Below the pieces are notes generated by a model. That model saw only the letters and a program-made list of their open reading frames with translations, searched no databases and was not told the DNA's origin. From assembly GCF_003045775.1 (NCBI RefSeq), contig NZ_PXNS01000001.1:372001-436000 (forward strand): a stretch of 64,000 nucleotides of DNA. Reading direction: 5' to 3'. Shown in pieces: positions 42,489 through 51,100 of this stretch. The position numbers and the translations under genes are program-made. Origin of the DNA: Halomonas litopenaei (lineage in GTDB: Bacteria > Pseudomonadota > Gammaproteobacteria > Pseudomonadales > Halomonadaceae). Each line of letters begins with the position of its first letter. The stretch's first letter is position 1.

Positions 42489-43838
42489 TCATCCGGCGCT
42501 CTCCATGATCAGGTCCGGCAGCCAGGTGGCGATGCCCGGGAAGAAGCACAGCAGCACGATGCCGAGCACCATGCACAGGGCGTAGGGCAGGCTGCCGAGC
42601 AGGATGTCCTTGAGCGCGATATCCGGCGCGATCCCCTTGATGATGAACAGGTTAAGGCCCACCGGTGGGGTGATCAGTCCGATCTCCAGGTTGATGGTCA
42701 GGATCACCGCGAACCAGTAGGGATCGAAGTTGGCCGCCAGAATGATCGGCAGCAGGATCGGCGCGGTCATCACGATCACCGCCACCGGCGGCAGGAAGAA
42801 ACCGGCCACCAGCAAGAAGACGTTGATGATCCCCATCAGTACCCAGCGATTGACCTCCAGTGCCGCGATCGCCTCGGCCACTGTCTGGGTGATGAACAGC
42901 GACGACAGGGCGTAGGCGAAGATCTCGGCGCAGGCGATGATCAGCATGATCATCACGCTCTCGCGCAGGGCGTCGCGCATGATGGTGGTGAGCGGTTTCA
43001 CCTGCCACATGCGATAGACCACGATGGCCAGGGCCAGACACAGGAAGGCCCCGGCGCCGGCCGCCTCCGAGGGCGTGGCGACACCGCCGTAGAGGGCGAA
43101 CAGGATGCCGCTGACCACCACCAGGAAGGGCAGCACCCGCACCAGCGCCTTCATGTTGGTCTCGACGTTCTTGGCGACGGTGTCCTTGAGTTCGCGGGCG
43201 GCGTCGGCGACGGGGCTGGGGGTGTCATAGCCCCCGGCCAGCTTGCACGCGATCAGCGTCCAGGCCATGAACAACAGCGCCAGCATGATGCCGGGCAGGG
43301 CGCCGGCGATGAACAGCCGTCCGATCGAGGTCTCGGTGGAGATGCCATAGACGATCATGGTGACCGAGGGCGGAATCAGGATGCCCAGGGTGCCGCCGGC
43401 GGCGATGCAGCCAGCCGCCACGCCGTCGGGATAGCCGCGCTTGCGCATCTCGGGGATACCCAGCTTGCCGATGGCGGCGCTGGTGGCAGGCGACGAGCCG
43501 GACAGGGCGGCGAAGATCGAGCAGGCGCCGATATTGGAAATGGCCAGTCCCCCCGGCACCTTGCCGAGCCACAGGTCCAGCGAACGATAGAGGTCGCGGC
43601 CGGTGGGGGAGGAAGCCACGGCAGCGCCCATCAGGATGAACATCGGAATCGCGACGAAGCCGAACGACGCCAGGCTGCCGAAGAAGGTCTCGCCGAAGTA
43701 GGTCAGCTCGCTGACGCCCCGGTCCATCACCAGGGCGGCGAGGGACACGCCGCCGAGGGCGAAGGCGATGGGCGTGCCGATGGCCATCAGCACGAACAGG
43801 GCGGTAACGATAAGGATGCCACTGGTAACCGGATCCAT
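42489..43838 (-). CDS. matM: Malonate TRAP transporter large permease (DctM family)
   Basis: 449-aa multi-span DctM protein with SGSSPATSAAIGKLGIPEM, GGTLGILIPPSVTMIVYGI and VGLNLFIIKG. It forms the transport core of a TRAP system. The start at 43838 shares one base with the matQ stop (TGATG). It belongs to a PQMAB gene order like the malonate operon described in Sinorhizobium. A longer reading frame upstream only covers matQ in another frame. Confidence 0.9.
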   Translation of the reverse strand: MDPVTSGILIVTALFVLMAIGTPIAFALGGVSLAALVMDRGVSELTYFGETFFGSLASFGFVAIPMFILMGAAVASSPTGRDLYRSLDLWLGKVPGGLAISNIGACSIFAALSGSSPATSAAIGKLGIPEMRKRGYPDGVAAGCIAAGGTLGILIPPSVTMIVYGISTETSIGRLFIAGALPGIMLALLFMAWTLIACKLAGGYDTPSPVADAARELKDTVAKNVETNMKALVRVLPFLVVVSGILFALYGGVATPSEAAGAGAFLCLALAIVVYRMWQVKPLTTIMRDALRESVMIMLIIACAEIFAYALSSLFITQTVAEAIAALEVNRWVLMGIINVFLLVAGFFLPPVAVIVMTAPILLPIILAANFDPYWFAVILTINLEIGLITPPVGLNLFIIKGIAPDIALKDILLGSLPYALCMVLGIVLLCFFPGIATWLPDLIMESAG

Positions 43839-44395
43839 CAGCGTGCTCCTCCCAGAATTTCCGCCAGGTACTGCAGCGCCAGCAGGGTCGAGCCCAGCGC
43901 CAGCGGCACCAGCGCTGGCCACAGCGGCGGATTCCACACCGTGCCGGTGGTCCAGCCGCCGTGGTAGGCCTCCAGCAGGTAGAGCCAGGAGCCGTAGGCC
44001 AGGGCGATGCAGAAGGCCAGGCCGCACAGTGAGGCGATCAGGTTCATGGCGCACTTGATGCCGCCCTTGAGCGCATCGGGCAGCACCGTGACCGCCACCT
44101 GGCCGCCGGTCAGCAGCACATAGGGGGCGCCCAGCAGCATGGCGCCGGTGATCGAGAAGATCGCGAATTCGGTCTGCCAGGTGGTGCTTTCACCGAGCAG
44201 GTAGCGCACGAAGATCATGTGGCAGACGGCCAGCACCCCCGCAAAGAGGGCGGCGCCGGCCACCACTGCCATAGCGATGGATAGCCGGTCCATCAGCCGA
44301 CAGAAAGCGCCCACCGGGCCGGAGGCATGTCGCCGGGAGCCGGGGGCTGCGGGTGCAGAGACGTGGGGGGGAGAGTGGGACGGTGTGTGTGACAT
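43838..44395 (-). CDS. matQ: Malonate TRAP transporter small permease (DctQ family)
   Basis: 185 aa with four membrane segments (about 40-65, 78-100, 112-140 and 152-175) after a hydrophilic Pro/His/Ser-rich N-terminal tail of about 30 residues. It contains the DctQ-like YLLGESTTWQTEFAIFSI. It is the small membrane partner of MatM, translationally coupled to it, and preceded by a compound hairpin after matP. Confidence 0.88.
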   Translation of the reverse strand: MSHTPSHSPPHVSAPAAPGSRRHASGPVGAFCRLMDRLSIAMAVVAGAALFAGVLAVCHMIFVRYLLGESTTWQTEFAIFSITGAMLLGAPYVLLTGGQVAVTVLPDALKGGIKCAMNLIASLCGLAFCIALAYGSWLYLLEAYHGGWTTGTVWNPPLWPALVPLALGSTLLALQYLAEILGGAR

Positions 44396-44402
44396 GGAGC
44401 CT

Positions 44403-44461
44403 CCGAGGTGACACGACAGCGACGAACGACGAGGCGCGGCCAGCGGCCGCGCCCACCTCGG
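44403..44461 (-). other. Compound stem-loop between matP and matQ
   Basis: An inner hairpin GGCGCGGCC/GGCCGCGCC (44433-44453, 3-nt loop) is enclosed by an outer stem CCGAGGTG (44403-44410) with CACCTCGG (44454-44461). It begins 1 nt after the matP stop codon on the minus strand. The location matches the dctP-dctQ stem-loop of the other TRAP operon. Confidence 0.6.
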
Positions 44462-44462
44462 T

Positions 44463-45458
44463 CTATTCCACCGCCAGGGCGGCGTCGATCAGTGCCTGGC
44501 CGTTGTCGACGTTCTCGGCAAAGCTCTTGTAGGCGCTCTCTTTCGCTACCTCGAGCCAGGCGTCGTAGTCTTCCTGGGACATCTGGACCACTTCGACGCC
44601 GTTTTCCTCGAACACTTCCACCATGGTCTGGTCGAGCTGGGCGGCCTGCTCGGCGAAGTACGCCTCGGCCTTCTCGCCAGCGTCGATCAGTGCCTGCTGT
44701 TGCTCCTCGTTGAGCCCGTTCCAGCTCTGCTCGGAGATCAGGATCGGCTCGTACATGAACCACAGGGCGTTCTCGCCCGGCGCCGTCAGGCAGCTGACCT
44801 GCTCGTAGATGCGATAGGAGACGAAGGAACCCGACGAGGTGTTGGCGCCGTCGAGCACGCCGGTCTGCATGGCGGTGTAGATCTCCGACGAGGGCATCGA
44901 GGCGATGGAGGCGCCGGCGGTGGCCAGCATCTCGTCGAAGGCCGGGCCAGCCGCACGCATGGTCTGGCCCTGCACCGTGTCGGGCGAGGTGATGCACTGT
45001 TGGTTGGAGGCGAAGCCGCCAGCCAGCCAGGCGTCGGCCAGTACCCGGGCGCCGGCGTCCTCGATCACCTGCTTGATCATGTCCATGAACTCGGAGTCGT
45101 TGAGGCGCTGGGCACGCTCGTGATTGCGCACCAGACCCGGCATCAGGGTGGCCGAGAACTCGGGGTGACGACCGCTGGCGTAGTCCAGCGGCAGCGAGGT
45201 CATGTCCAGGCGGCCGCGTACCAGCGCGCCCCACTGCTCCTTGGCCTTGAACAGCGACTGACCGGGATAGACCTGCAGGGCCAGGTCGACGCCGGCGGCT
45301 TCGACCTCCTTGGCCATCAACTGGACCATTTCGTCGCGCACGTCGCCCTGGCCACCGGGAAACTGGTGGGACACGCGCAGGGTGGTCTCGGCGCTGGCAA
45401 TGGACGCGCTGGCGGTGGCGATGGCGGCGACAGCGAGAGTGAGAGCTTGGCGTTTCAT
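44463..45458 (-). CDS. matP: Malonate TRAP transporter substrate-binding protein (DctP family)
   Basis: 331 aa. Signal peptide MKRQALTLAVAAIATASASIASA, then the DctP fold (TLRVSHQFPGGQGDVRDEMV). QTMRAAGPAFDEML carries the probable carboxylate-binding Arg. The start at 45458 follows GAGGAGTCACC; an earlier start would add a Thr-rich leader translated from the CA-rich 5' UTR. It is first in the operon and shares a divergent promoter region with matR. Malonate is inferred from matA/matB downstream. Confidence 0.9.
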   Translation of the reverse strand: MKRQALTLAVAAIATASASIASAETTLRVSHQFPGGQGDVRDEMVQLMAKEVEAAGVDLALQVYPGQSLFKAKEQWGALVRGRLDMTSLPLDYASGRHPEFSATLMPGLVRNHERAQRLNDSEFMDMIKQVIEDAGARVLADAWLAGGFASNQQCITSPDTVQGQTMRAAGPAFDEMLATAGASIASMPSSEIYTAMQTGVLDGANTSSGSFVSYRIYEQVSCLTAPGENALWFMYEPILISEQSWNGLNEEQQQALIDAGEKAEAYFAEQAAQLDQTMVEVFEENGVEVVQMSQEDYDAWLEVAKESAYKSFAENVDNGQALIDAALAVE

Positions 45459-45475
45459 GGTGACTCCTCGAGGCG

Positions 45476-45483
45476 TTGTTGTT
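45476..45483 (-). promoter_or_regulatory. AACAACAA tract in the matP leader
   Basis: A perfect AAnAAnAA octamer ends 17 nt upstream of the matP ATG, just ahead of the GAGGAG ribosome site, where Hfq/Crc binding would block initiation in pseudomonads. The Crc-like role here is inference. Confidence 0.4.
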
Positions 45484-45597
45484 GTGATGATTGTTGTAGT
45501 GGGTGTTGTAGCGAGCGTGATGATCACTGTTGTGGTGGTGGGATAAACGCGCCGAGGTCGGCGCGGGGGATGGAGGTCAAACATTTTTTATCTGCTA

Positions 45598-45611
45598 TGA
45601 TGTATACATCA
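45598..45611. promoter_or_regulatory. Perfect 14-bp palindrome, probable MatR operator
   Basis: TGATGTATACATCA is a perfect palindrome with the GTATAC core typical of GntR/FadR-subfamily operators (TnGTATACnA). It lies between divergent matR and matP, about 140 nt from each start, over the likely matP promoter. MatR binding would repress until malonate is present. Confidence 0.6.
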
Positions 45612-45749
45612 ATAGCCAGCATGTATATTCCTGTCAATTCGTGGGACTTAGACCATGGTGGAGTGAGGGCGCCGAGGGGTCAGTCGCATCAGGACAGGAT
45701 ATGCTGGAACGATTCGAGTTCAGCCAAGGGACAGCCAGGGGACAGCCAT

Positions 45750-46448
45750 ATGAGCAAGAAGCCCTCCAACGCCCAGCGTCTGCGGGACTCTCTCGAGGAC
45801 GACATCATCAATGGTCGGCGCACACCGGGTGAGCGACTGGACCCCGAAGAGCTGTGCAGGACCTACCAGGTATCGCGTACCCCGGTGCGCGAGGCCATCC
45901 AGCAGCTGGTGGCCAGTGGCCTGGTGACCGTCTACCCCAAGAAGGGCACCTTTGTCGCCAGGCTAGGGCTCGAGCGACTGATCGAGATGTTCGAGGTGAT
46001 GGCCGAACTCGAGGGCATGTGCGGTCGACTGGCGGCGCGGAGAATCTCAGCCGATGAACTCAAGGCCTTGCGCGACGCCTTCGAAGGATGTCGCCGCGCC
46101 GGCGAGACCGGCGACAGCGACGACTACTACTACGAGAACGAAGCCTTCCACAGCGTCATCTATCAGGCCAGCCACAACGCCTTCCTGGCCGAAGAGGCCC
46201 AGACCCTCAAGCAGCGGCTCAAGCCCTATCGACGCCTGCAATTGCAGGTGCGCTCACGCATGCAGAGCTCGCTCGATGAACACCGTGAGGTGCTCCAGGC
46301 GATCGAAGCCGGTGATGCCGAGAGCGCCGAGCGCATCCTGCGTGACCACGTGCTGATCCAGGGCGAGCGCTTCAGCGACTTTGTCTCCAGCGTGCGCAAG
46401 CTGGAGGAGGGTGGGGGCGAGTCGCGACGCGCCACTGCCTCGAACTAG
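45750..46448 (+). CDS. matR: GntR-family regulator (FCD) of the malonate operon
   Basis: 232 aa. The wHTH at about 8-75 (LRDSLEDDIINGRRTPGERLDPEELCRTYQVSRTPVREAIQQL) is followed by an FCD domain with YYYENEAFHSVIYQASHN and DEHREVLQAIEAGD. The start at 45750 follows AGGGGAC. A much longer reading frame exists upstream but runs antisense through matP and is not real. It is divergent from matPQMAB, the arrangement of MatR repressors that respond to malonate or malonyl-CoA. Confidence 0.88.
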   Translation: MSKKPSNAQRLRDSLEDDIINGRRTPGERLDPEELCRTYQVSRTPVREAIQQLVASGLVTVYPKKGTFVARLGLERLIEMFEVMAELEGMCGRLAARRISADELKALRDAFEGCRRAGETGDSDDYYYENEAFHSVIYQASHNAFLAEEAQTLKQRLKPYRRLQLQVRSRMQSSLDEHREVLQAIEAGDAESAERILRDHVLIQGERFSDFVSSVRKLEEGGGESRRATASN

Positions 46449-46451
46449 CCG

Positions 46452-46517
46452 GGCCCTGCCGTACCGGGATGGTGGTGTCGCAAGCAATGTCGCTTGACGA
46501 CCACCACAGGCAGGGCC
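46452..46517. repeat. 66-nt imperfect palindrome between matR and selO
   Basis: Nested arms: GGCCCTGCC (46452-46460) with GGCAGGGCC (46509-46517), GGTGGT-G-TCG (46471-46480) with CGACCACC (46498-46505), and CAAGC (46481-46485) with GCTTG (46492-46496) around a 6-nt loop. The total is over 20 bp of stem. It starts 4 nt after the matR stop without a T-run, so it could be a terminator or an extragenic palindrome. Confidence 0.55.
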
Positions 46518-46560
46518 GAGGGTAGTCGGCATCCCACTTGCCAGCCTGAGGTAGCAGCCC

Positions 46561-48084
46561 ATGTTTCCTGCCTTTTCCGGGCGCTATGCGTCCCTGCCCG
46601 ATCGTATGCGCGCCGAGATGGCGCCCACCCCTGTGGCGGCGCCGCGTCTGCTGGCCTTCAATCGTCCGCTGGCCGAGGCGCTGGGTTTCGACCTTGACGC
46701 CTTCGACGCGACCCGTGCCGCCGAGGTGCTTGGTGGCAACGCCGTGCCCGACGGAGCGACGCCGATCGCCGCGGCCTACGCCGGGCATCAGTTCGGCAAC
46801 TTCGTGCCACAGCTCGGCGATGGTCGGGCGATCCTGCTGGGCGAGCTTGCCCATCGAGACGGCGGCCTGCGTGAGGTCCAGCTAAAGGGCGCCGGACGCA
46901 CGCCCTTTTCCCGCGGCGGTGATGGTCGCGCGCCGATCGGACCGGTGCTGCGCGAGTATCTGGTGTCAGAAGCCATGGCCGCACTGGGGGTGCCCACCAC
47001 CCGGACGCTGGCGGCGGTGGCCAGCGGCGAGCAGGTGGTGCGCCAGATGGTGGAGCCTGGGGCGGTACTGACCCGGGTAGCCTCGAGCCATGTGCGGGTC
47101 GGCACCTTTCAGTACTTTGCCGCCCGTCGTGACAGCGAGGCGCTGTCGCTGCTGGTGGACTTCTGCATCGAGCGACACTACCCCGAGCTGGCCGACTTGC
47201 CCGAGGCCGAGCGCGCGCTGGCGCTGGTCGAGGCGGTGGTCGAGCGCCAGGCCAGCCTGGTCGCCCAGTGGAAGGGGCTCGGCTTTATTCATGGGGTAAT
47301 GAACACCGACAACTGCGCGATCTCGGGGGAGACCATCGACTATGGTCCCTGCGCCTTCATGGACGCCTTCCACCCGCACAGGGTGTTCAGCTCCATCGAT
47401 GAGCGCGGGCGCTACGCCTGGGACAACCAGCCGGCCATCGCCCAGTGGAACCTGGCGCGCCTGGCCGAGACGCTGCTGCCGCTGATCAGTGACGATCAGG
47501 AGCGAGCGGTGGCGCTGGCCACCGAGGCCATCGAGGCCTTCGCCGAGTGCCATGACGCCGCCTGGACGGCGGTGCTGCGTGCCAAGCTGGGACTCGGGGC
47601 TGATGACTCGCAAGGCCAGCCGGAAAGCCGCTCGACCGATGGGCAGGGGGGGGCGTTGGCAGACGAGGACCTGGCCCTGGGCGAGGACTTCCTCAAGGCC
47701 ATGGAAGAGGGCAACGCCGACTTCACCCTGAGCTTTGCCCATCTGCCCCTGGCGCTGGCCGGCGATGAGGCAGCGCTTGCCGAGGGCTTTGAGCGCAGTG
47801 GCAGGCTCGAGGCCTGGCTGCCGCGCTGGCGCGAGCGTCTGGCCCGTGAAGGCGTCGCCGACGAGGTCGTCGGCGCGCGCCTGGCGGCGGCCAACCCCCA
47901 GGTGATACCGCGCAATCATCTGGTCGAGAAGGCCATTCGCGCCGCCATCGATGACGACGACCTGAGCGTATTCGAGACGCTGCTCGCCGCCGTGACCCGG
48001 CCCTACCAGACCCCGGACGATACCAGCCTGCTGGCCCCACCCGGGCGCGACGAGCGAGTGCTCAGAACCTTCTGCGGTACCTGA
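46561..48084 (+). CDS. selO: Protein adenylyltransferase SelO (YdiU family)
   Basis: 507 aa pseudokinase-fold enzyme that transfers AMP to Ser/Thr/Tyr residues of target proteins, linked to redox homeostasis. Signatures: [60 protein letters not shown] (Asp250) and DYGPCAFMD (Asp260), the paired metal residues with the family's 10-residue spacing. The C-terminus ends TFCGT, with Cys where animal orthologs have selenocysteine. It stands alone after matR and converges on the CrbS-like kinase gene. Confidence 0.95.
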   Translation: MFPAFSGRYASLPDRMRAEMAPTPVAAPRLLAFNRPLAEALGFDLDAFDATRAAEVLGGNAVPDGATPIAAAYAGHQFGNFVPQLGDGRAILLGELAHRDGGLREVQLKGAGRTPFSRGGDGRAPIGPVLREYLVSEAMAALGVPTTRTLAAVASGEQVVRQMVEPGAVLTRVASSHVRVGTFQYFAARRDSEALSLLVDFCIERHYPELADLPEAERALALVEAVVERQASLVAQWKGLGFIHGVMNTDNCAISGETIDYGPCAFMDAFHPHRVFSSIDERGRYAWDNQPAIAQWNLARLAETLLPLISDDQERAVALATEAIEAFAECHDAAWTAVLRAKLGLGADDSQGQPESRSTDGQGGALADEDLALGEDFLKAMEEGNADFTLSFAHLPLALAGDEAALAEGFERSGRLEAWLPRWRERLAREGVADEVVGARLAAANPQVIPRNHLVEKAIRAAIDDDDLSVFETLLAAVTRPYQTPDDTSLLAPPGRDERVLRTFCGT

Positions 48085-48089
48085 GGGAC

Positions 48090-48118
48090 CCCACCGGCAC
48101 GTCGCCGCCGCCGGTGGG
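48090..48118. terminator. Hairpin between convergent selO and the sensor kinase
   Basis: CCCACCGGC (48090-48098) pairs with GCCGGTGGG (48110-48118) around an 11-nt loop, 5 nt after the selO stop. It may serve both strands; there is no pronounced T-run. Confidence 0.5.
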
Positions 48119-48174
48119 CTGCTTGCCAGCAGGGCTTACGCCGACAGAACTTTCGCCAGCACGGCTCGCGCCGG

Positions 48175-51100
48175 CTACTGCGGTGCCTGGCTGGCCTGCA
48201 GGGTGCGCGTCAGCAGTGCCCGCAGGGCGGCCGGGCGCACCGGCTTGAGCAGCAGCTGGTAGCCACCGCGGCGGACCTCTTCGGCCACCTCCTCGGTGCG
48301 GTCGGCGGTGATCACGATGCCGGGCACCGCGCCGGTCAGGCGCTCGCCCAGGGCGTCCAGCGCCATCAGGCCGGTGACCTCGTTGTCCAGGTGATAGTCG
48401 GCGAGGATGGCGTCGGGGTCGTCGTCCAGATGGCGCAGCACCGACTTGGCGCCACCGATGGAGGTGGCGGTGAACACCTCGCAGCCCCAGCCCGACAGCA
48501 TCGCCTTCATGCCCTCGAGGATCAGCGACTCGTTGTCGATGCACAGGATGCGCTTGCCGTCGAGCTTGCTGGCGACCTTGCGCGCAGGCCGGGAGTCAGC
48601 GTCCTCGGCCGGGGCCCTGGCCTCGACCCTGGGTACGCTGACCGAGAATACCGTGCCCACGCCGACCCAGGAGCGCACCCGGATGGGGTGGTCGAGTACC
48701 CGGCTCATGCGGTCGGCGATGGACAGGCCGAGGCCCAGTCCCTTCTCGCTTTCCTTATGGCGCGAGGCCTGATCCAGGCGACGAAACTCCTGGAAGATCT
48801 CGGCCTGCTTGGCCTCGGGGATGCCGGGGCCGCTGTCCCATACCTCGATCAGCAGGCGCTCGCCGCGCCGGCGAATGCCCAGCAGCACCCGGCCTTCCTG
48901 GGTGTAGCGGATGGCGTTGGACAGGAAGTTCTGGATGATTCGGCGCAGCATCTGGCTGTCGCTGTCCACCCACAGGGCCGACCCCACCACCTTGAGGTCC
49001 AGGCCGCGGTCTTCGGCCATCACCGCAAACTGGGCCTGCAGCGGGCGCAGGATGTCGGTCAGCGCAAAATGGCTGCGTCTGGGAGTCAGCGCGCCGGCGT
49101 CCAGCTTGGAGATGTCCAGCAGGGTGCCGAGCAGCTCTTCGGCGGACTGCAGTGAGCTGTCGATATGGCCGATGGTGCGCTTCATGTCCTCGGCGCCCAT
49201 GTCCTGGGACAACGCCGAGGTAAACAGCCGCGCCGCGTTGAGCGGTTGCAGCAGGTCATGGCTGGCTGCGGCCAGGAAGCGCGTCTTGGAGGCGTTGGCG
49301 TCCTCGGCCACCTGCTTGGCCTGGCGCAGGGCCTGCTCGGCTTCGGCGCGCACCCGGTTCTCCTGGCGCAGCGCGGCGTTGGCTTCGGACAGGGCCAGGG
49401 TGCGCGAGCGTACCCGCTCCTCCAGGGTCTCGTTGGTTTCCTTGAGGGCGATCTCGGCCCGCCGGCGTTCGGTGATGTCCTGGTAGAGCGCGAAGAAGCC
49501 GAGGATCGCACCGCTGTCGCCGAAGTGCGGAGTATAGGTCACCAGCATGTAGCGCAGGCCTTCGTTGGTGATCTCGAGCGAGACCTCGAAGCTGACCCTT
49601 TCGCCACTCAGGGTGCGCTGAATCCAGGGAATGCGCTCCTCGGCCATGGTCTCCGGAATCACCTGGGTCACCTTCTTGCCGATGACCTCGTTGCGGTTGA
49701 TGTTGAAGGCCTGCTCGTAGGCACGGTTGGTAAAGAGGTAGCGACACTCCCGGTCGAAGTAGGCGATCAACGCCGGCACGTTGTCGGTATAGATGCGGAT
49801 ATTGTTTTCCGAGCGGATCAGCGCTTCTTCGGTGCGTTTCTGCTGGGTGATGTCCTGATAGGTGTAGACGAAGCCGCCACCGGGCATGGGGTTGCCCTGG
49901 ACCTCCAGCACGCTGCCGTCCTGGCGATATCGCACGTAGCGGTGGGGCTGGCCCTCACGAATATTGTCGAGCAGCAATTCCACGTGCTCTTCCGGGTCGC
50001 CGGGGCCGTACTCGCCGTTATGGGCGTTGTAGCGGAAGATGCGGTCGATCGGGGCGCCGACACGGATCAGGTGGTCAGGGAAGCGGAACAGCTCCAGATA
50101 GCGCTGGTTCCACACTACCAGGCGCAGGTTCTGATCCACCACGCTGATGCCCTGGTTGATGTTCTCGATGGTGGCCTGGAGCAGGGCGCGATTGAACTCC
50201 AGCACCTGGGAGGCCTCGTCGACGATGGAGATGACGTCGGAGATGCCGATGCCACGCCCCTGCAGCGCCGAGTTGACGACGATCCGCGCCGACGAGGCGC
50301 CCAGCACCGAGGCCAGAAAGCGCTCGGTGAACTGGATCACGTCGATGGACGCTCGGGCACTGTCTTCCAGCGCCTTGCCGTTGCGCCGGGCGTAGTCCGA
50401 GAAGGCGCGGTCGACCTGGCCGGCGCTGAGAAAGCGCTGGCACAGCACCTTCAGGTCGCCGACCGTGGTAGCCCCGGTCCAGGGGCGATTGACCGAGGTC
50501 TGGCGGGTCTCGACGCTGTCGACGAACAGCGACGCCTGAATCCGTTCCACCACCCGCTGAGGGGTTACCTGGGAGACAAAGATGTAGGCCACCAGGTTGA
50601 CCCCCAGCGACAGCATCACGCCGTGGGTAAAGCTGTCACCCACGTGCAGGCCGAACAGCGAGGTCGGTGACAGCCAGGCGATCCCCAGCGGCCCACCCTG
50701 TAGCCAGCCGGCGGGCAATACACCGGCGTTGATCATCGCTGGCAACAGCAGGGTGTAGGCCCAGATGGCGAAGCCCGCGTTCATGCCGACGATGACCCCC
50801 AGGCGATTGCCGCGCTTCCAGTAGAGCCCACCGATCAGCGCCGGAGCGAACTGGGCGGCGGCGGCGAAGGACAGCATGCCGATGGAGGCCAGCGAGGTGA
50901 ATTCGCCGATCAGCTGATAGAAGCCATAGGCCATGGCCAGGATCACGGCGATGGTAATGCGCCGTGCCCGCAGGACCAGGCGTCCGTAGTCGCGAGCCTT
51001 GGTGTCGAACCAGCGCATGCGGAACAGTGCCGGGATGACGATCTCGTTGGAGATCATGATCGAGACCGCCACGGCGGCGACGATGACCATGCCGGTGGCG

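Larger units (their letters stand above)
45459..45749. other. matP-matR divergent promoter region
   Basis: Non-coding, AT-richer than its neighbours. The matP leader on the minus strand is markedly C/A-rich (repeated CAA, CAC and ATC triplets from about 45476 to 45545), which should be unstructured and carries an AACAACAA. A perfect palindrome at 45598-45611 overlaps plausible -35 (TTGATG) and -10 (TAAAAA) hexamers for matP. A further TGTATAT lies near 45621. Confidence 0.55.

Noticed and set aside
44700..45749. Long N-terminal extension of the matR reading frame
   Set aside because: It runs antisense through matP and the promoter region; the GntR domain begins right after the ATG at 45750, which has AGGGGAC upstream.
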